DNA from: Rhodococcus aetherivorans
GTDB taxonomy: Bacteria; Actinomycetota; Actinomycetes; Mycobacteriales; Mycobacteriaceae
Reading direction: 5' to 3'
Length of the DNA stretch: 64,000 nucleotides
NCBI RefSeq assembly: GCF_011058165.1
Contig: NZ_JAALEG010000014.1
Location: 1 to 64,000 of the forward strand
The notes under the pieces are model-generated. The model made no database searches and was not told the DNA's origin. It was given only the letters and a program-made list of their open reading frames with translations. Within the stretch, counting starts at the first letter, position 1; every line of letters starts with the position of its first letter. Shown piece by piece: positions 8,788 to 17,569 of the stretch. The position numbers and the translations under genes are program-made.

Positions 8788-9185
8788 CCACGACAGCACT
8801 CACCACAACCGTATGGCCCTGCCTCTCCTACACCGACGCCCGGGCGGCGATCCGCTTCCTCGTCGACGCGTTCGGCTTCACCGAGAACGCCGTCTACGGC
8901 GACGGCGACCGCGTCGACCACGCCGAGCTGAGATGGCCGCACGGCGGCGGCGTCATGCTCGGCTCGGCCGGTCGGGGCGGCCCGATCGAGACGCCCGCCG
9001 GCACCGGCTGCATCTACCTCGTCGCCCCCGATGCCACCGCCGTCGACGCGCTGCACGAACGCGCCGTGGCCGCGGGCGCCACGATCGTCGTCGCCCTGCA
9101 CGACACCGACTACGGCTCACACGACTTCACGTGCCGGGACCCGCAGGGGGTGTACTGGAGCTTCGGAACCTATCCGGGCGCGTGA
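8784..9185 (+). CDS. VOC (glyoxalase/bleomycin-resistance) superfamily protein
   Basis: 133 residues. It starts at the ATG that overlaps the AraC stop. Two beta-alpha-beta-beta-beta repeats are visible: CLSYTDARAAIRFLVDAFGF, then YLVAPDATAVDALHERAVAA, ending in DFTCRDPQGVYWSFGTY. Such proteins bind metal or small aromatic ligands and act as lyases, isomerases or sequestering resistance proteins. Coupling with an AraC regulator suggests an inducible stress or detoxification function. Confidence 0.85.
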   Translation: MTTTALTTTVWPCLSYTDARAAIRFLVDAFGFTENAVYGDGDRVDHAELRWPHGGGVMLGSAGRGGPIETPAGTGCIYLVAPDATAVDALHERAVAAGATIVVALHDTDYGSHDFTCRDPQGVYWSFGTYPGA

Positions 9186-9186
9186 A

Positions 9187-10215
9187 TCACGCGCCGTGAC
9201 CGGCCGGCACCGCCTCCTGCGCCCGCGGCGGGGGCGGTGGCGTGCCGTCACCGAACGGCTTGCCGCCCAGCTCTTCCCGGCCGTGCGGCGTCAGCCACCC
9301 CCTCAGGTCGGGGCCCTTCGGCACGATCTGCGTCGGATTGATGTCGGCGTGCACGATGTAGTAGTGCTCCTTGATCTGCACGAAGTCGATCGTGTCGCCG
9401 AAGCCCGGCGTCTGGAACAGGTCCCGGGCGTACCCCCACAGCGCCGGCATCGACGAAAGCAGACCCCGGTTGCACTTGAAGTGCCCGTGGTAGACGGCGT
9501 CGAAGCGGGCCAGCGTGGTGAACAGCCGGACATCCGCCTCGGTGATCGTCTCGCCCACCAGGTACCGGCGCGAACTCAGCCGTTCCTCGAGCCAGTCCAG
9601 CCGCGCGAACAGCCGGTCGAAGGCGCGGTCGTACGCGCGCTGCGACCCGGCGAACCCGCACCGGTACACGCCGTTGTTGACGTCCTGGTAGACGAGCTGG
9701 GCCACCTCGTCGATCTCGTCGCGCAACGGCTCCGGGTAGAGGTCGGGGGCGCCGTCGCGGTGCAGCGCCGTCCACTCCGTGGAGAAGTCCAGGGTCATCT
9801 GCGCGTAATCGTTGGTGACCACCCGGCCGGTGGGCACGTCCACGACGGCCGGGACCGTGATGCCCCGTGGGTACTCGGGGTCCCGGGCGAAGTACGCGTC
9901 CTGCAACCGCGGGATCTGCAGCACCGGATCCACCCCGCCCGGGTCGAGATCGAACGTCCAGCTGCGCTCGTCGTGCGTGGGCCCGCACAACCCCAGCGAC
10001 AGCGCGTCCTCGAGCCCCAGCAGCCGGCGCACGATGAGCGTGCGATTCGCCCACGGGCAGGCGCGGGCGGCGATCAGCCGGTACCGGCCCGCCTCCACCG
10101 GATACCCGTCGCGCCCGTCGGCGGTGATGCGCGTGGTGATGTAGTGCGTGTCGCGGCTGTACTCGGCGCCGGGCGTGACATACCCGTCGCTGTCGCCTCC
10201 GGAGTGCTCGTTCAC
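9187..10215 (-). CDS. Glutathionyl-hydroquinone reductase / omega-class GST-like protein
   Basis: 342 residues from GTG 10213-10215, with GGGAG upstream. An N-terminal thioredoxin-like domain carries the active-site motif RACPWANR near residue 50, and a C-terminal all-alpha GST domain has RYLVGETITEADVRLFTTL near 235. This is the Xi/omega class (YqjG/Ecm4) that reductively deglutathionylates quinol conjugates. Mycolata make mycothiol, not glutathione, so mycothiol or another thiol may be the real cofactor; that part is inference. Confidence 0.85.
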   Translation of the reverse strand: MNEHSGGDSDGYVTPGAEYSRDTHYITTRITADGRDGYPVEAGRYRLIAARACPWANRTLIVRRLLGLEDALSLGLCGPTHDERSWTFDLDPGGVDPVLQIPRLQDAYFARDPEYPRGITVPAVVDVPTGRVVTNDYAQMTLDFSTEWTALHRDGAPDLYPEPLRDEIDEVAQLVYQDVNNGVYRCGFAGSQRAYDRAFDRLFARLDWLEERLSSRRYLVGETITEADVRLFTTLARFDAVYHGHFKCNRGLLSSMPALWGYARDLFQTPGFGDTIDFVQIKEHYYIVHADINPTQIVPKGPDLRGWLTPHGREELGGKPFGDGTPPPPPRAQEAVPAGHGA

Positions 10216-10243
10216 AGGGCTCCCTTCGCTCGGTGCGGCCCGT

Positions 10244-10939
10244 TCAGACGCTAGCCGGTACGGCCACCGAGGTGTGGGTACCCAGTTCGGTGTATCCCAG
10301 CACCGCGGCCAGGCCACGGCCCGCGGTGTTGTCGCGCCGGGCCCGCCACTGCGGGATCAGCCCGGCGTCGAGCGCGTCGTGCGTCGCGAGCGTCGCGACC
10401 GTCGCCGCCAGACCGATCCGGCGGTGCTCCGGCACGGTCAGTGCCGTCACGTCCGCCAGGATCGACTGCACCTCCCGGTACACCGCCCCCGACAGCGGCC
10501 GGTGGTCGTCGTCGAGCAGCACGAACGACGAGGCCTCCCCGTTCACATTCTCGAGTCCCGCCTCGGTCGCGTCGTCGGGTGGGCAGCGCCGCAACAGCTC
10601 CGCGAGATCGTCGACCTCGTGGGAGATCAGCGGATCGCGCACCCGCGTCGCGTCGACCCAGTCGGCGCAGTAACTCAGCGCGTGGCTGCGCACCGCGCGG
10701 CCGCGGGTCAGGTCGAGCAACGCCGACGCGTCCAGCTCCGCGTCGGGCACCGCCGCGACGGCCTCGACCGCCCAGCCCGGACCCACCACCGCGGTGGCCT
10801 CACCGAGGCGCAGCACCCGGACCAGCGCGGACGCGTCGTCCACCCGCGTCACCCGTCCCGGCGCGGCGAGCGCTCCGTCGTCGAGCCCGAGTTCGCGGCA
10901 CCAGGCCAGCCGCACGATGTCCAGGAGATGTCCGTCCAC
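10244..10939 (-). CDS. GNAT-family N-acetyltransferase
   Basis: About 231 residues from GTG 10937-10939. The C-terminal half has the GNAT/FR47 pattern: VNGEASSFVLLDDDHRPLSG, then the acetyl-CoA loop VPEHRRIGLAATVATLATHD, then NTAGRGLAAVLGYTELGT. The N-terminal half is divergent and may be a degenerate second GNAT fold. It diverges from the MFS gene with only 38 bp between starts. Acceptor unknown. Confidence 0.75.
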   Translation of the reverse strand: MDGHLLDIVRLAWCRELGLDDGALAAPGRVTRVDDASALVRVLRLGEATAVVGPGWAVEAVAAVPDAELDASALLDLTRGRAVRSHALSYCADWVDATRVRDPLISHEVDDLAELLRRCPPDDATEAGLENVNGEASSFVLLDDDHRPLSGAVYREVQSILADVTALTVPEHRRIGLAATVATLATHDALDAGLIPQWRARRDNTAGRGLAAVLGYTELGTHTSVAVPASV

Positions 10940-10977
10940 GGCGCTACCGTAGACGCCTACGAGCGGAGGACGTGCGG

Positions 10978-12447
10978 GTGGAGACCGAGACAAATCCGTG
11001 GCCGGCGCTGTGGGCGCTGTGCCTCGGGTTCTTCATGATCCTGGTGGACAGCACCATCGTGGCGGTCGCCAACCCGGCGATCATGCGGGCGCTGGACACC
11101 GACATCAACAACGTCGTGTGGGTCACCAGCGCGTACCTGCTGGCATACGCGGTGCCGCTGCTGGTCACCGGCCGCCTCGGCGACCGGTTCGGCCCGAAGC
11201 GCGTCTACCTGGCGGGCCTGGTGCTGTTCACCGCGGCGTCGCTGTGGTGCGGATTGTCCGGCACCGTCGCCGCCCTCGTGGTCGCCCGGGTCTTCCAGGG
11301 CCTCGGCGCGGCCCTGATGACCCCGCAGACGATGGCGATCATCACCCGCACCTTCCCGCCCGACCGGCGAGGCACCGCGATGGGCCTGTGGGGCGCGGTG
11401 GCGGGGGTCGCGACCCTCGTGGGCCCGCTGGCCGGCGGTGTCCTCGTCGACAACCTCGGCTGGGAATGGATCTTCTTCGTGAACGTGCCGGTCGGGATCG
11501 TCGGTTTCGTCCTCGCGGCGCGGCTGGTCCCGGCGCTGCCCACCCATCCGCACCGGTTCGACCTCCTCGGCGTGCTGCTCAGCGGCGCGGGCATGTTCTG
11601 TCTCGTGTTCGGTATCCAGGAGGGCAACTCCTACGACTGGTCCACTCCCGTGTGGGTGCTGATCTCTGCCGGGGTGGCGCTGCTGGCGGTGTTCGTGTGG
11701 TACCAGTCCCGGGGGCGCGGGGAGCCGCTCGTTCCGCTCGGCCTGTTCCACGACCGCAACTTCTCGCTGGCCAACATCGGCATCGCCACGATGGGCTTCT
11801 CGGTCACCGCGATGGTGCTGCCGCTGATGTTCTACGCCCAGGGCGTGCGCGGCTGGACACCCACGGAGTCGGCGTTGCTGATGGCCCCGATGGCGGTCCT
11901 CACCGGCGTGCTCGCCCCGATGGTCGGGCGGCTCGTGGACCGGACCCATCCGCGCTACATCGCCGGCACCGGATTCGCGCTGCTCGCCGTGTCGCTGGCG
12001 TGGCTGGCCGCGGTGATGACGCCCGACTCGCCGGTGTGGCAGCTGCTGCTGCCGATCGCCCTCATGGGCGCCGCGATGGCCGGCATCTGGTCGCCGCTGG
12101 CCGCCACCGCGACGCACGGCCTGCCGCCGCATCAGGCGGGGGCCGGGTCGGGTGTCTACAACACCACCCGGCAGGTCGGTGCCGTCCTGGGCAGCGCCGC
12201 CGTGGGTGCGCTCATCACGTCCCGCCTCGCCGTGCACGGGTTGGCCGGCGGCGGTGCCGGCGAGGGCGGGACGACGGCCCTGCCCGAGCCGGTGCGCGCG
12301 CCGTTCGCCGCCGCCATGGCCGAGTCGACGCTGCTGCCTGCCGCGGTCCTGCTCGTCGGCTTCGCCGCGGCGCTGTTCTTCGCGCGGCCCGTGCGCACCG
12401 AGCCGGCGCCGAGACCACCCCTCGAGCAGCGCCGCACGCTCGCCTAG
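10978..12447 (+). CDS. MFS drug transporter, DHA2 (14-TM, EmrB/QacA) family
   Basis: 489 residues. GTG 10978 is preceded by GGAGGA at 7 nt, better placed than the GTG at 10972. Fourteen predicted membrane segments; motif A in loop 2-3 (GRLGDRFGPKRVYLAG) and the DHA2 sequence LVDSTIVAVANPAI in TM1. TM5 carries WGAVAGVATLVGPLAGG (motif C-like), followed by WEWIFFVNVPVG. Proton-driven export of drugs or metabolites in the cytoplasmic membrane. Divergent from the GNAT gene and 10 bp upstream of a crotonase gene. Confidence 0.9.
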   Translation: METETNPWPALWALCLGFFMILVDSTIVAVANPAIMRALDTDINNVVWVTSAYLLAYAVPLLVTGRLGDRFGPKRVYLAGLVLFTAASLWCGLSGTVAALVVARVFQGLGAALMTPQTMAIITRTFPPDRRGTAMGLWGAVAGVATLVGPLAGGVLVDNLGWEWIFFVNVPVGIVGFVLAARLVPALPTHPHRFDLLGVLLSGAGMFCLVFGIQEGNSYDWSTPVWVLISAGVALLAVFVWYQSRGRGEPLVPLGLFHDRNFSLANIGIATMGFSVTAMVLPLMFYAQGVRGWTPTESALLMAPMAVLTGVLAPMVGRLVDRTHPRYIAGTGFALLAVSLAWLAAVMTPDSPVWQLLLPIALMGAAMAGIWSPLAATATHGLPPHQAGAGSGVYNTTRQVGAVLGSAAVGALITSRLAVHGLAGGGAGEGGTTALPEPVRAPFAAAMAESTLLPAAVLLVGFAAALFFARPVRTEPAPRPPLEQRRTLA

Positions 12448-12457
12448 TGTGGCGCGC

Positions 12458-13255
12458 ATGACGCAGACCACACATCCCACCCGCCTCGAGCGCCACACCA
12501 CCGCGGCCGGTGCCGAGGTCGCCGTGCTCACCGTCGCGCACGGCACGCTGAACCTGTTCGACCGGGCCCTGTTCGACGCCGTGATCGCCGACATCACCGC
12601 GCTCGTGGCCGCGCCGCCGCGCGCGGTACTGATCCGCGCGGAAGGCAAGGTCGTCTCCGGCGGGGTGGACGTCCACCTGTTCGACGGCCTCGACGCCGGG
12701 CAGGGCGCGCAGCTGTGGCAGGACCTGTTCGCGCAGATCATCCACCCGCTCGAGGCCCTGCCGTGCCCCGTGGTGTTCGCCGCGCACGGGCTCACCCTCA
12801 CCGCGGCGTTCGAGATCTCCCTCGCCTGCGACATCGTCCTCGCGGCGCCGGGCGCGAAGTTCGGGTTGGTGGAAACCGTCGTCGGTCTGACCCCGTCGAT
12901 GGGCGGGCCGCAGCGGCTGGCCGAGCGTGCCGGCTCCGGCCGCGCTCGCGAACTGGTGATGACCGGCGACCTCTACGACGCCGAGACGCTGCGGTCGTGG
13001 GGCGTGGTCAACGCGGTCCACGAGGACGTGGACTCCGCCGCACGCGCCTTGGCGGACCGGCTCGCCGACGGCCCCACCCGCGCCCACGACGCCACCAAGC
13101 AGATCATCGGCGCGTGGCGGTCCGGTGGCGTCGCGCACGCCGACTCGGAGACCCCGGACGTCTCCGGCGCGCTGTTCGGCACCGACGACCTGAAGGGTGC
13201 CGTGCGCAGCTTCCTCACCGTCGGCCCGGGGAAGGCGTCGTACACCGGAAGGTGA
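12458..13255 (+). CDS. Enoyl-CoA hydratase/isomerase (crotonase) family protein, divergent
   Basis: 265 residues. Crotonase landmarks are present but altered: the first oxyanion segment reads KVVSGGVDVHLF in place of the usual AGADL, and the second LTLTAAFEISLACD in place of GGGCELALACD. The two Glu positions used by hydratases (the E of AAFE and the E of LVET) are kept. Activity is plausible but the substrate is likely unusual. It follows the MFS gene by 10 bp and precedes a degenerate acyl-CoA-synthetase-like gene. Confidence 0.8.
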   Translation: MTQTTHPTRLERHTTAAGAEVAVLTVAHGTLNLFDRALFDAVIADITALVAAPPRAVLIRAEGKVVSGGVDVHLFDGLDAGQGAQLWQDLFAQIIHPLEALPCPVVFAAHGLTLTAAFEISLACDIVLAAPGAKFGLVETVVGLTPSMGGPQRLAERAGSGRARELVMTGDLYDAETLRSWGVVNAVHEDVDSAARALADRLADGPTRAHDATKQIIGAWRSGGVAHADSETPDVSGALFGTDDLKGAVRSFLTVGPGKASYTGR

Positions 13256-13321
13256 GCCGATCCCGCCCCCAGTTGTGACCCGCGCCATATAGTGCAGGCA
13301 CACGACGAGGCGGAGGTGACG

Positions 13322-14377
13322 ATGTCGGTGGCGGTGGTCCGAGTTTCGTGCGCAGCGGGGTGGTTCCGTGACGAGCGTGTCAGTCGCCGACTGGACGGTG
13401 TCCTGCGGTACGAGGACCTCGAGCCGTGCCTGGCCGAGCTGCTCGACCGCAGCGCGCTGCGGCACTCCGCCCGCGTCGCCGCCGTCGACCGGGCCGGCAA
13501 CGCCCTCACCTACGGGCAGATGTGGTCGTCGGCGGCACGGGTGGCGGGTGGACTGCTCGATCAGGGCGTGGGCCCGGCCGACCGGGTGGTCGTCCACTAT
13601 CCGAACGGGTTCCGCTGGCTGTACGCGTTTCTCGGGGTGGTCCTCGCCGGTGGGGTGCCGGTGCTGCCGGATCCGACGTGCAGCGATCCGGAACTCGAGT
13701 GGATCGCCGACGACAGCGGCGCCGTCCTGACCCTCGACGGCGAGCTGCCCGACGGGGTGGCGTTCCTGGACGAGGGCGCCGCGCCGGACGAGCTCGCGGT
13801 GCTGTACTACGTGCGCAAACGCGGCGGGGGACTGCACGGGGTGGAGCTGACCAACGAGAACATCCTCTCCACGATCGAGGCCGTGGTGCACGCGATGGAC
13901 CTGACCGCGGAGGGGGCGCGCACGGTGCTCACCGCACCGCTGTCCACGGCGGCGGGCAGCGCCGTGCAGCTGTTGCCCACCCTGGCGGCCGGCGGCACCG
14001 TCGTCGCCGCCGGGGCCCGGGGGGTGCGGGTGCCGTGGCGGCACCTGCGCGCGTCGTTCCCCGCGGCGAGGTGCGTACGCGGCTGGGGGGTGGCCGAAAC
14101 CGGCGGCATCGGGCTGCTGCTGCCCACCGACCAGCGGGCCGCGCACCCGCGCAGCGTCGGAGTTCCGTTCGGCGGCATGGAGGTCGCGCTCCTCGGCCCG
14201 GCCGCCGATCAAGGCGTCGGCGAACTGCTGTGCCGCGGTCCCAGCGTCGCGCGCCGCTACTGGAACGACCCGGAATCGACCGCCGAGACCTTCGACGACG
14301 GCTGGTTCCACACCGGCGACCAGGTGCACATCGACGGGGACGGCTTCGTCACGCCCGTCGCCGTCCGGGTGTCGTGA
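13322..14377 (+). CDS. AMP-binding (acyl-CoA synthetase-like) protein lacking the P-loop and C-terminal domain
   Basis: About 351 residues from ATG 13322 with GGAGGT just upstream. The fold of an ANL-superfamily large domain is clear: VDRAGNALTYGQMWSSAARV, HYPNGFRWLYAFLGVVLAGG, GWGVAETGGIGLLLP (A5-like), YWNDPESTAETFDDGWFHTG (A7). The ATP-binding P-loop, normally TSGTTGxPKG, is replaced by YYVRKRGGGLHGVELTNEN. The chain ends right after the A7 region without the C-terminal domain and its catalytic Lys. The frame is open and codon use normal, so this looks like a maintained pseudoenzyme or a gene in decay rather than a sequencing error. It sits between two crotonase genes. Confidence 0.75.
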   Translation: MSVAVVRVSCAAGWFRDERVSRRLDGVLRYEDLEPCLAELLDRSALRHSARVAAVDRAGNALTYGQMWSSAARVAGGLLDQGVGPADRVVVHYPNGFRWLYAFLGVVLAGGVPVLPDPTCSDPELEWIADDSGAVLTLDGELPDGVAFLDEGAAPDELAVLYYVRKRGGGLHGVELTNENILSTIEAVVHAMDLTAEGARTVLTAPLSTAAGSAVQLLPTLAAGGTVVAAGARGVRVPWRHLRASFPAARCVRGWGVAETGGIGLLLPTDQRAAHPRSVGVPFGGMEVALLGPAADQGVGELLCRGPSVARRYWNDPESTAETFDDGWFHTGDQVHIDGDGFVTPVAVRVS

Positions 14378-14482
14378 CACGGCGGTACGGCCGGTCCGCC
14401 GCCGCCGGGTTCGGTTGCGGTATAAGCGAATGGACCGCGGTACGCGCGGTCGGCAACCGAATCCTGTGAAAGGTGTGCGCGC

Positions 14483-15244
14483 ATGTCCGACGAGGTCCTG
14501 CTCGAGCGTCGCGGTCGAATCCTGGTGATCACCATCAACCGGCCCGAGGCCCGCAATGCCGTCAACGCGGCCGTCAGCCACGCCCTCGCCGCCGCCGTCG
14601 ACGAACTCGACGCCGATCCCGACCTGTCCGTGGGCGTGCTCACCGGTGCGGGTGGCAACTTCTGTGCCGGCATGGATCTCAAGGCGTTCGTCGCCGGGGA
14701 GAACATCGCGGTGCCGGGCAAGGGCCTCGGCTTCACCGAGGCGCCGCCGCGCAAACCGATCATCGCCGCCGTCGAGGGCTTCGCGCTGGCCGGCGGCACC
14801 GAACTCGTCCTCGCCACGGATCTCGTGGTCGCCGCCGCGGACGCCAGGTTCGGCATCCCGGAGGTCAAGCGCGGACTCGTCGCCGCGGGCGGCGGCCTGC
14901 TGCGCCTGCCCACCCGGATCCCGTATCAGAAGGCGATGGAACTGGCCCTCACCGGCGACGCGTTCACCGCCGAGGAGGCCCACGGCTACGGCTTCGTCAA
15001 CGTTCTCACCGAGCCGGGCGGTGCGCTGGAGGGTGCCCTGGCCCTCGCCGAACGGATCACGGCCAACGGCCCGCTCGCCGTGGCGGCCACCAAGGAGGTC
15101 ATCGCCAAGGCCGCCGACTGGCCGGCGGACGAGGCCTTCGACAGGCAACGCGAGATCGTCGGCCCGGTGTTCGTGTCCGAGGACGCCCGCGAGGGCGCGA
15201 CGGCGTTCGCGGAGAAGCGTTCCCCGGTCTGGAAGGGCCGCTGA
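14483..15244 (+). CDS. Enoyl-CoA hydratase (crotonase family)
   Basis: 253 residues, the usual family length. Canonical motifs: NRPEARNAVNAAVSHALAAA, the oxyanion segment GNFCAGMDLKAF, GFALAGGTELVLATDLVVAA with the first catalytic Glu, and FGIPEVKRGLVAAGGG with the second. It hydrates trans-2-enoyl-CoA in fatty-acid or related beta-oxidation in the cytoplasm. ATG 14483 is preceded by GAAAGG. A strong hairpin follows the stop, so the gene probably ends its own transcript. Confidence 0.9.
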   Translation: MSDEVLLERRGRILVITINRPEARNAVNAAVSHALAAAVDELDADPDLSVGVLTGAGGNFCAGMDLKAFVAGENIAVPGKGLGFTEAPPRKPIIAAVEGFALAGGTELVLATDLVVAAADARFGIPEVKRGLVAAGGGLLRLPTRIPYQKAMELALTGDAFTAEEAHGYGFVNVLTEPGGALEGALALAERITANGPLAVAATKEVIAKAADWPADEAFDRQREIVGPVFVSEDAREGATAFAEKRSPVWKGR

Positions 15245-15249
15245 CGACC

Positions 15250-15283
15250 CGCGTCCCTTCCGCGCGGCCGCGGAAGGGACGCG
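15250..15283. terminator. Perfect GC-rich hairpin after the enoyl-CoA hydratase gene
   Basis: Fifteen-base arms, CGCGTCCCTTCCGCG (15250-15264) and its exact complement (15269-15283), with a 4-nt loop. It lies 6 bp after the hydratase stop and 7 bp before the ribosome-binding site of the deaminase. No T-run follows. It may end the hydratase mRNA or lie in the leader of the deaminase mRNA. Confidence 0.65.
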
Positions 15284-15299
15284 TCGACGAAGGAGGATC

Positions 15300-16223
15300 G
15301 TGCTCGCCGAACTGCACGTCCACATCGAGGGCACTCTCGAACCGGAGCTGATCTTCGCTCTGGCCGAGCGCAACCGGGTCGCGCTCCCGTACGCCGACCT
15401 CGCGGAACTGCGCAGCCGGTACGAGTTCACCGATCTGCAGTCCTTCCTCGACCTGTACTACGCGAACATGCAGGTGCTGCGGACGGCCGAGGACTTCGCC
15501 GATCTCGCGCGGGCGTACCTGCGCCGGGCGGCGCAGGCCGGCGTGACGCGGGCCGAGTTCTTCTTCGACCCGCAGGCGCACACGAGCCGCGGCGTGCCGC
15601 TGACGGAGGTGGTCGAGGGCCTCGCGGACGCCGTCGCGGCGGGCCGGCGAGAGTTCGGCGTCGATGCGGCGATGATCGCCTCCGTCGTGCGGGACCGGCC
15701 CGTGCACGAGGCCGAGGAGGTGTTCGGGGAGCTGCTGCGCCTGTCGGCTCCGATCATCGGGCTGGGTCTGGACTCTGCGGAGGTGGGCTATCCGCCGTCG
15801 CTGTTCGAGGACGTGTTCGCCCGCGCCCGCGCCGAGGGCCTGCACACGGTCGCCCATGCGGGAGAGGAGGGCCCGCCCGAATACGTGTGGCAGGCACTGG
15901 ATCTGCTCGGGGCCGAACGCATCGACCACGGCATCCGATCCCTCGAGGACCCCCTCCTCGTCACGCGCCTCGTGGACGAGCAGATTCCGCTCACGGTCTG
16001 TCCGCTGTCCAACGTCCGTTTGCGCGTGGTGGATTCGCTCGAGCGGCATCCGCTGCCGCGCATGCTCGAGGCGGGTCTGCTGGTGACCGTCAACTCCGAC
16101 GATCCGGCGTACTTCGGCGGGTACGTCGACGACACGTTCGCGGCGCTGCGCGATCGGCTCGGGCTCACGTCCGATCAGCGGGAGACGTTGGCGCGCAATT
16201 CGATCGCGGCGTCCTTCGGCTAG
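15300..16223 (+). CDS. Adenosine/adenine deaminase family protein, adenine-deaminase (Aah1-like) subtype
   Basis: 307 residues from GTG 15300, which has an excellent AAGGAGG upstream. Zinc ligands and catalytic residues of the family: ELHVHIEGTLEPEL (HxH) at residues 4-17, catalytic HAGEEGPPEYVW near 186, and SDDPAYFGGYVDDTF near 264. SDDPAYFGGY and the IEGTLEPEL start are typical of the adenine deaminase (Aah1) branch, while adenosine deaminases usually have LDGSL and NTDDP. Purine salvage: adenine to hypoxanthine plus ammonia is the favoured reaction. 307 residues is slightly short for the family. Confidence 0.85.
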   Translation: MLAELHVHIEGTLEPELIFALAERNRVALPYADLAELRSRYEFTDLQSFLDLYYANMQVLRTAEDFADLARAYLRRAAQAGVTRAEFFFDPQAHTSRGVPLTEVVEGLADAVAAGRREFGVDAAMIASVVRDRPVHEAEEVFGELLRLSAPIIGLGLDSAEVGYPPSLFEDVFARARAEGLHTVAHAGEEGPPEYVWQALDLLGAERIDHGIRSLEDPLLVTRLVDEQIPLTVCPLSNVRLRVVDSLERHPLPRMLEAGLLVTVNSDDPAYFGGYVDDTFAALRDRLGLTSDQRETLARNSIAASFG

Positions 16224-16231
16224 CCCGCGGC

Positions 16232-17557
16232 CTACGGGCCGAGCACGCGGTCCAGGTACGGGTTGGCGAAGGTGCGCTGCGGGTCGACGCGGTCGCGGAC
16301 GGCGAGGAAGTCGTCGAAGCGCGGATACGTCGTGCGCAGGTCGGCCGCGCTGCGGCCGTGCATCTTGCCCCAGTGCGGCCGTCCGTCCACGGCGCGGGCG
16401 ATCGCCTCGACCGCATCGAAGTACGCCCGGTGCTCGCGCCGGTGGTACTGGTGCACGGCGAGGTACGCGCTGTCGCGGCCGTGTGCCGTCGACAGCCACA
16501 CGTCGTCGGCGGCGGCGAAGCGTACCTCGACGGGAAAAGCGACACGGAAGTCGTTGCGGGAGAGCCACGCATCGATCTCGGTGAGCACGTCGGTCACCGA
16601 GCCGACGGGTACGGCGTACTCCATCTCCCGGAACCGGACCCGGCGCGGGGAGGCGAAGACGCGATAGCTGCGGTCGACGAATTCCCGCGGCGACAGCGTC
16701 CGGGCGGCGAACTCGTTGAGCCGCGGGATGGTCGCGGGGGCGCGGGTCGCGACGCGCTGGACGACCTCGAACATGCCGTTGGCGAGCACCTCGTCGTCGA
16801 CGAAGCCCCGTACCCGGCCCACCGGGGCGCCGGGCGCGTCGGCGGGCAGCCGGGTGTTGCGCTTGGTGAGCACCCGGTCGGTGTGCGGGAACCAGTAGAA
16901 CTCGAAGTGGTCGACGGCGAGCCGGTCGCGCTCGAGCACGGCGAGGGTGTCGTGCAGCGTGCCGGGCGCTTCCGCGGCGTGCAGCGCGAAGGCGGGCACG
17001 CACTCGAGTGTGATCGTGGCGAGGATGCCGACGGCGCCGAGGCCGAGCCGGGCGGCCTCGTAGAGTTCCGGGTGGTCGTCGGGGGAGCAGTGCACGACGG
17101 AACCGTCGGCGAGCACCACGGTGGCGGCGCGGGCGACGGTGGCGAGGCCCCCGAATCGCGCGCCGGTGCCGTGGGTGCCGGTGGACATCGCGCCGGCGAG
17201 CGACTGCACGTCGATGTCCCCGAGGTTGGGCACGGCCAGACCCTGGTCCCACAGGAGCCGGTTGAGATCCCGCAGCCGGGTGCCGGCCCGCACGGTGACG
17301 AGCGCACCGGCGGAGGTGGGCCGGACGTCCTCGATGCCGGTGAAGCGGTCGAGGGAGACGAGCACGCCGTCGGTGACGGCGGCGCCGCTGAACGAGTGTC
17401 CCGCCCCGACCGCCTTGACGCGCAGGCCCCGCTCGGATGCGCGTGCGACGACGGCGGCGATCTCGTCCAGGGATTCCGGAGTCTCGTACGCGCGCGGCGT
17501 CGCGGATTCGGTGCGCGCCCAGTTGCGCCAGGTGGCTGCGGGACGGTCGGTGGCCAT
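16232..17557 (-). CDS. FAD-linked aldonolactone oxidase (D-arabinono-1,4-lactone / L-gulonolactone oxidase family)
   Basis: 441 residues from ATG 17555-17557. N-terminal FAD-binding PCMH domain: VKAVGAGHSFSGAAVTDGVL (GHS, usual site of FAD attachment) near 50, then VQSLAGAMSTGTHGTGARFG near 118. C-terminal ALO domain ends with GRPHWGKMHGRSAADL, the HWGKxH active-site motif, and RFDDFLAVRDRVDPQRTFANPYL. It oxidises sugar 1,4-lactones using O2 or another acceptor. It diverges from the TetR gene, with a 22-bp operator-like palindrome 13 bp before its start. Confidence 0.9.
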   Translation of the reverse strand: MATDRPAATWRNWARTESATPRAYETPESLDEIAAVVARASERGLRVKAVGAGHSFSGAAVTDGVLVSLDRFTGIEDVRPTSAGALVTVRAGTRLRDLNRLLWDQGLAVPNLGDIDVQSLAGAMSTGTHGTGARFGGLATVARAATVVLADGSVVHCSPDDHPELYEAARLGLGAVGILATITLECVPAFALHAAEAPGTLHDTLAVLERDRLAVDHFEFYWFPHTDRVLTKRNTRLPADAPGAPVGRVRGFVDDEVLANGMFEVVQRVATRAPATIPRLNEFAARTLSPREFVDRSYRVFASPRRVRFREMEYAVPVGSVTDVLTEIDAWLSRNDFRVAFPVEVRFAAADDVWLSTAHGRDSAYLAVHQYHRREHRAYFDAVEAIARAVDGRPHWGKMHGRSAADLRTTYPRFDDFLAVRDRVDPQRTFANPYLDRVLGP

Positions 17558-17569
17558 GGGGCAATCATC

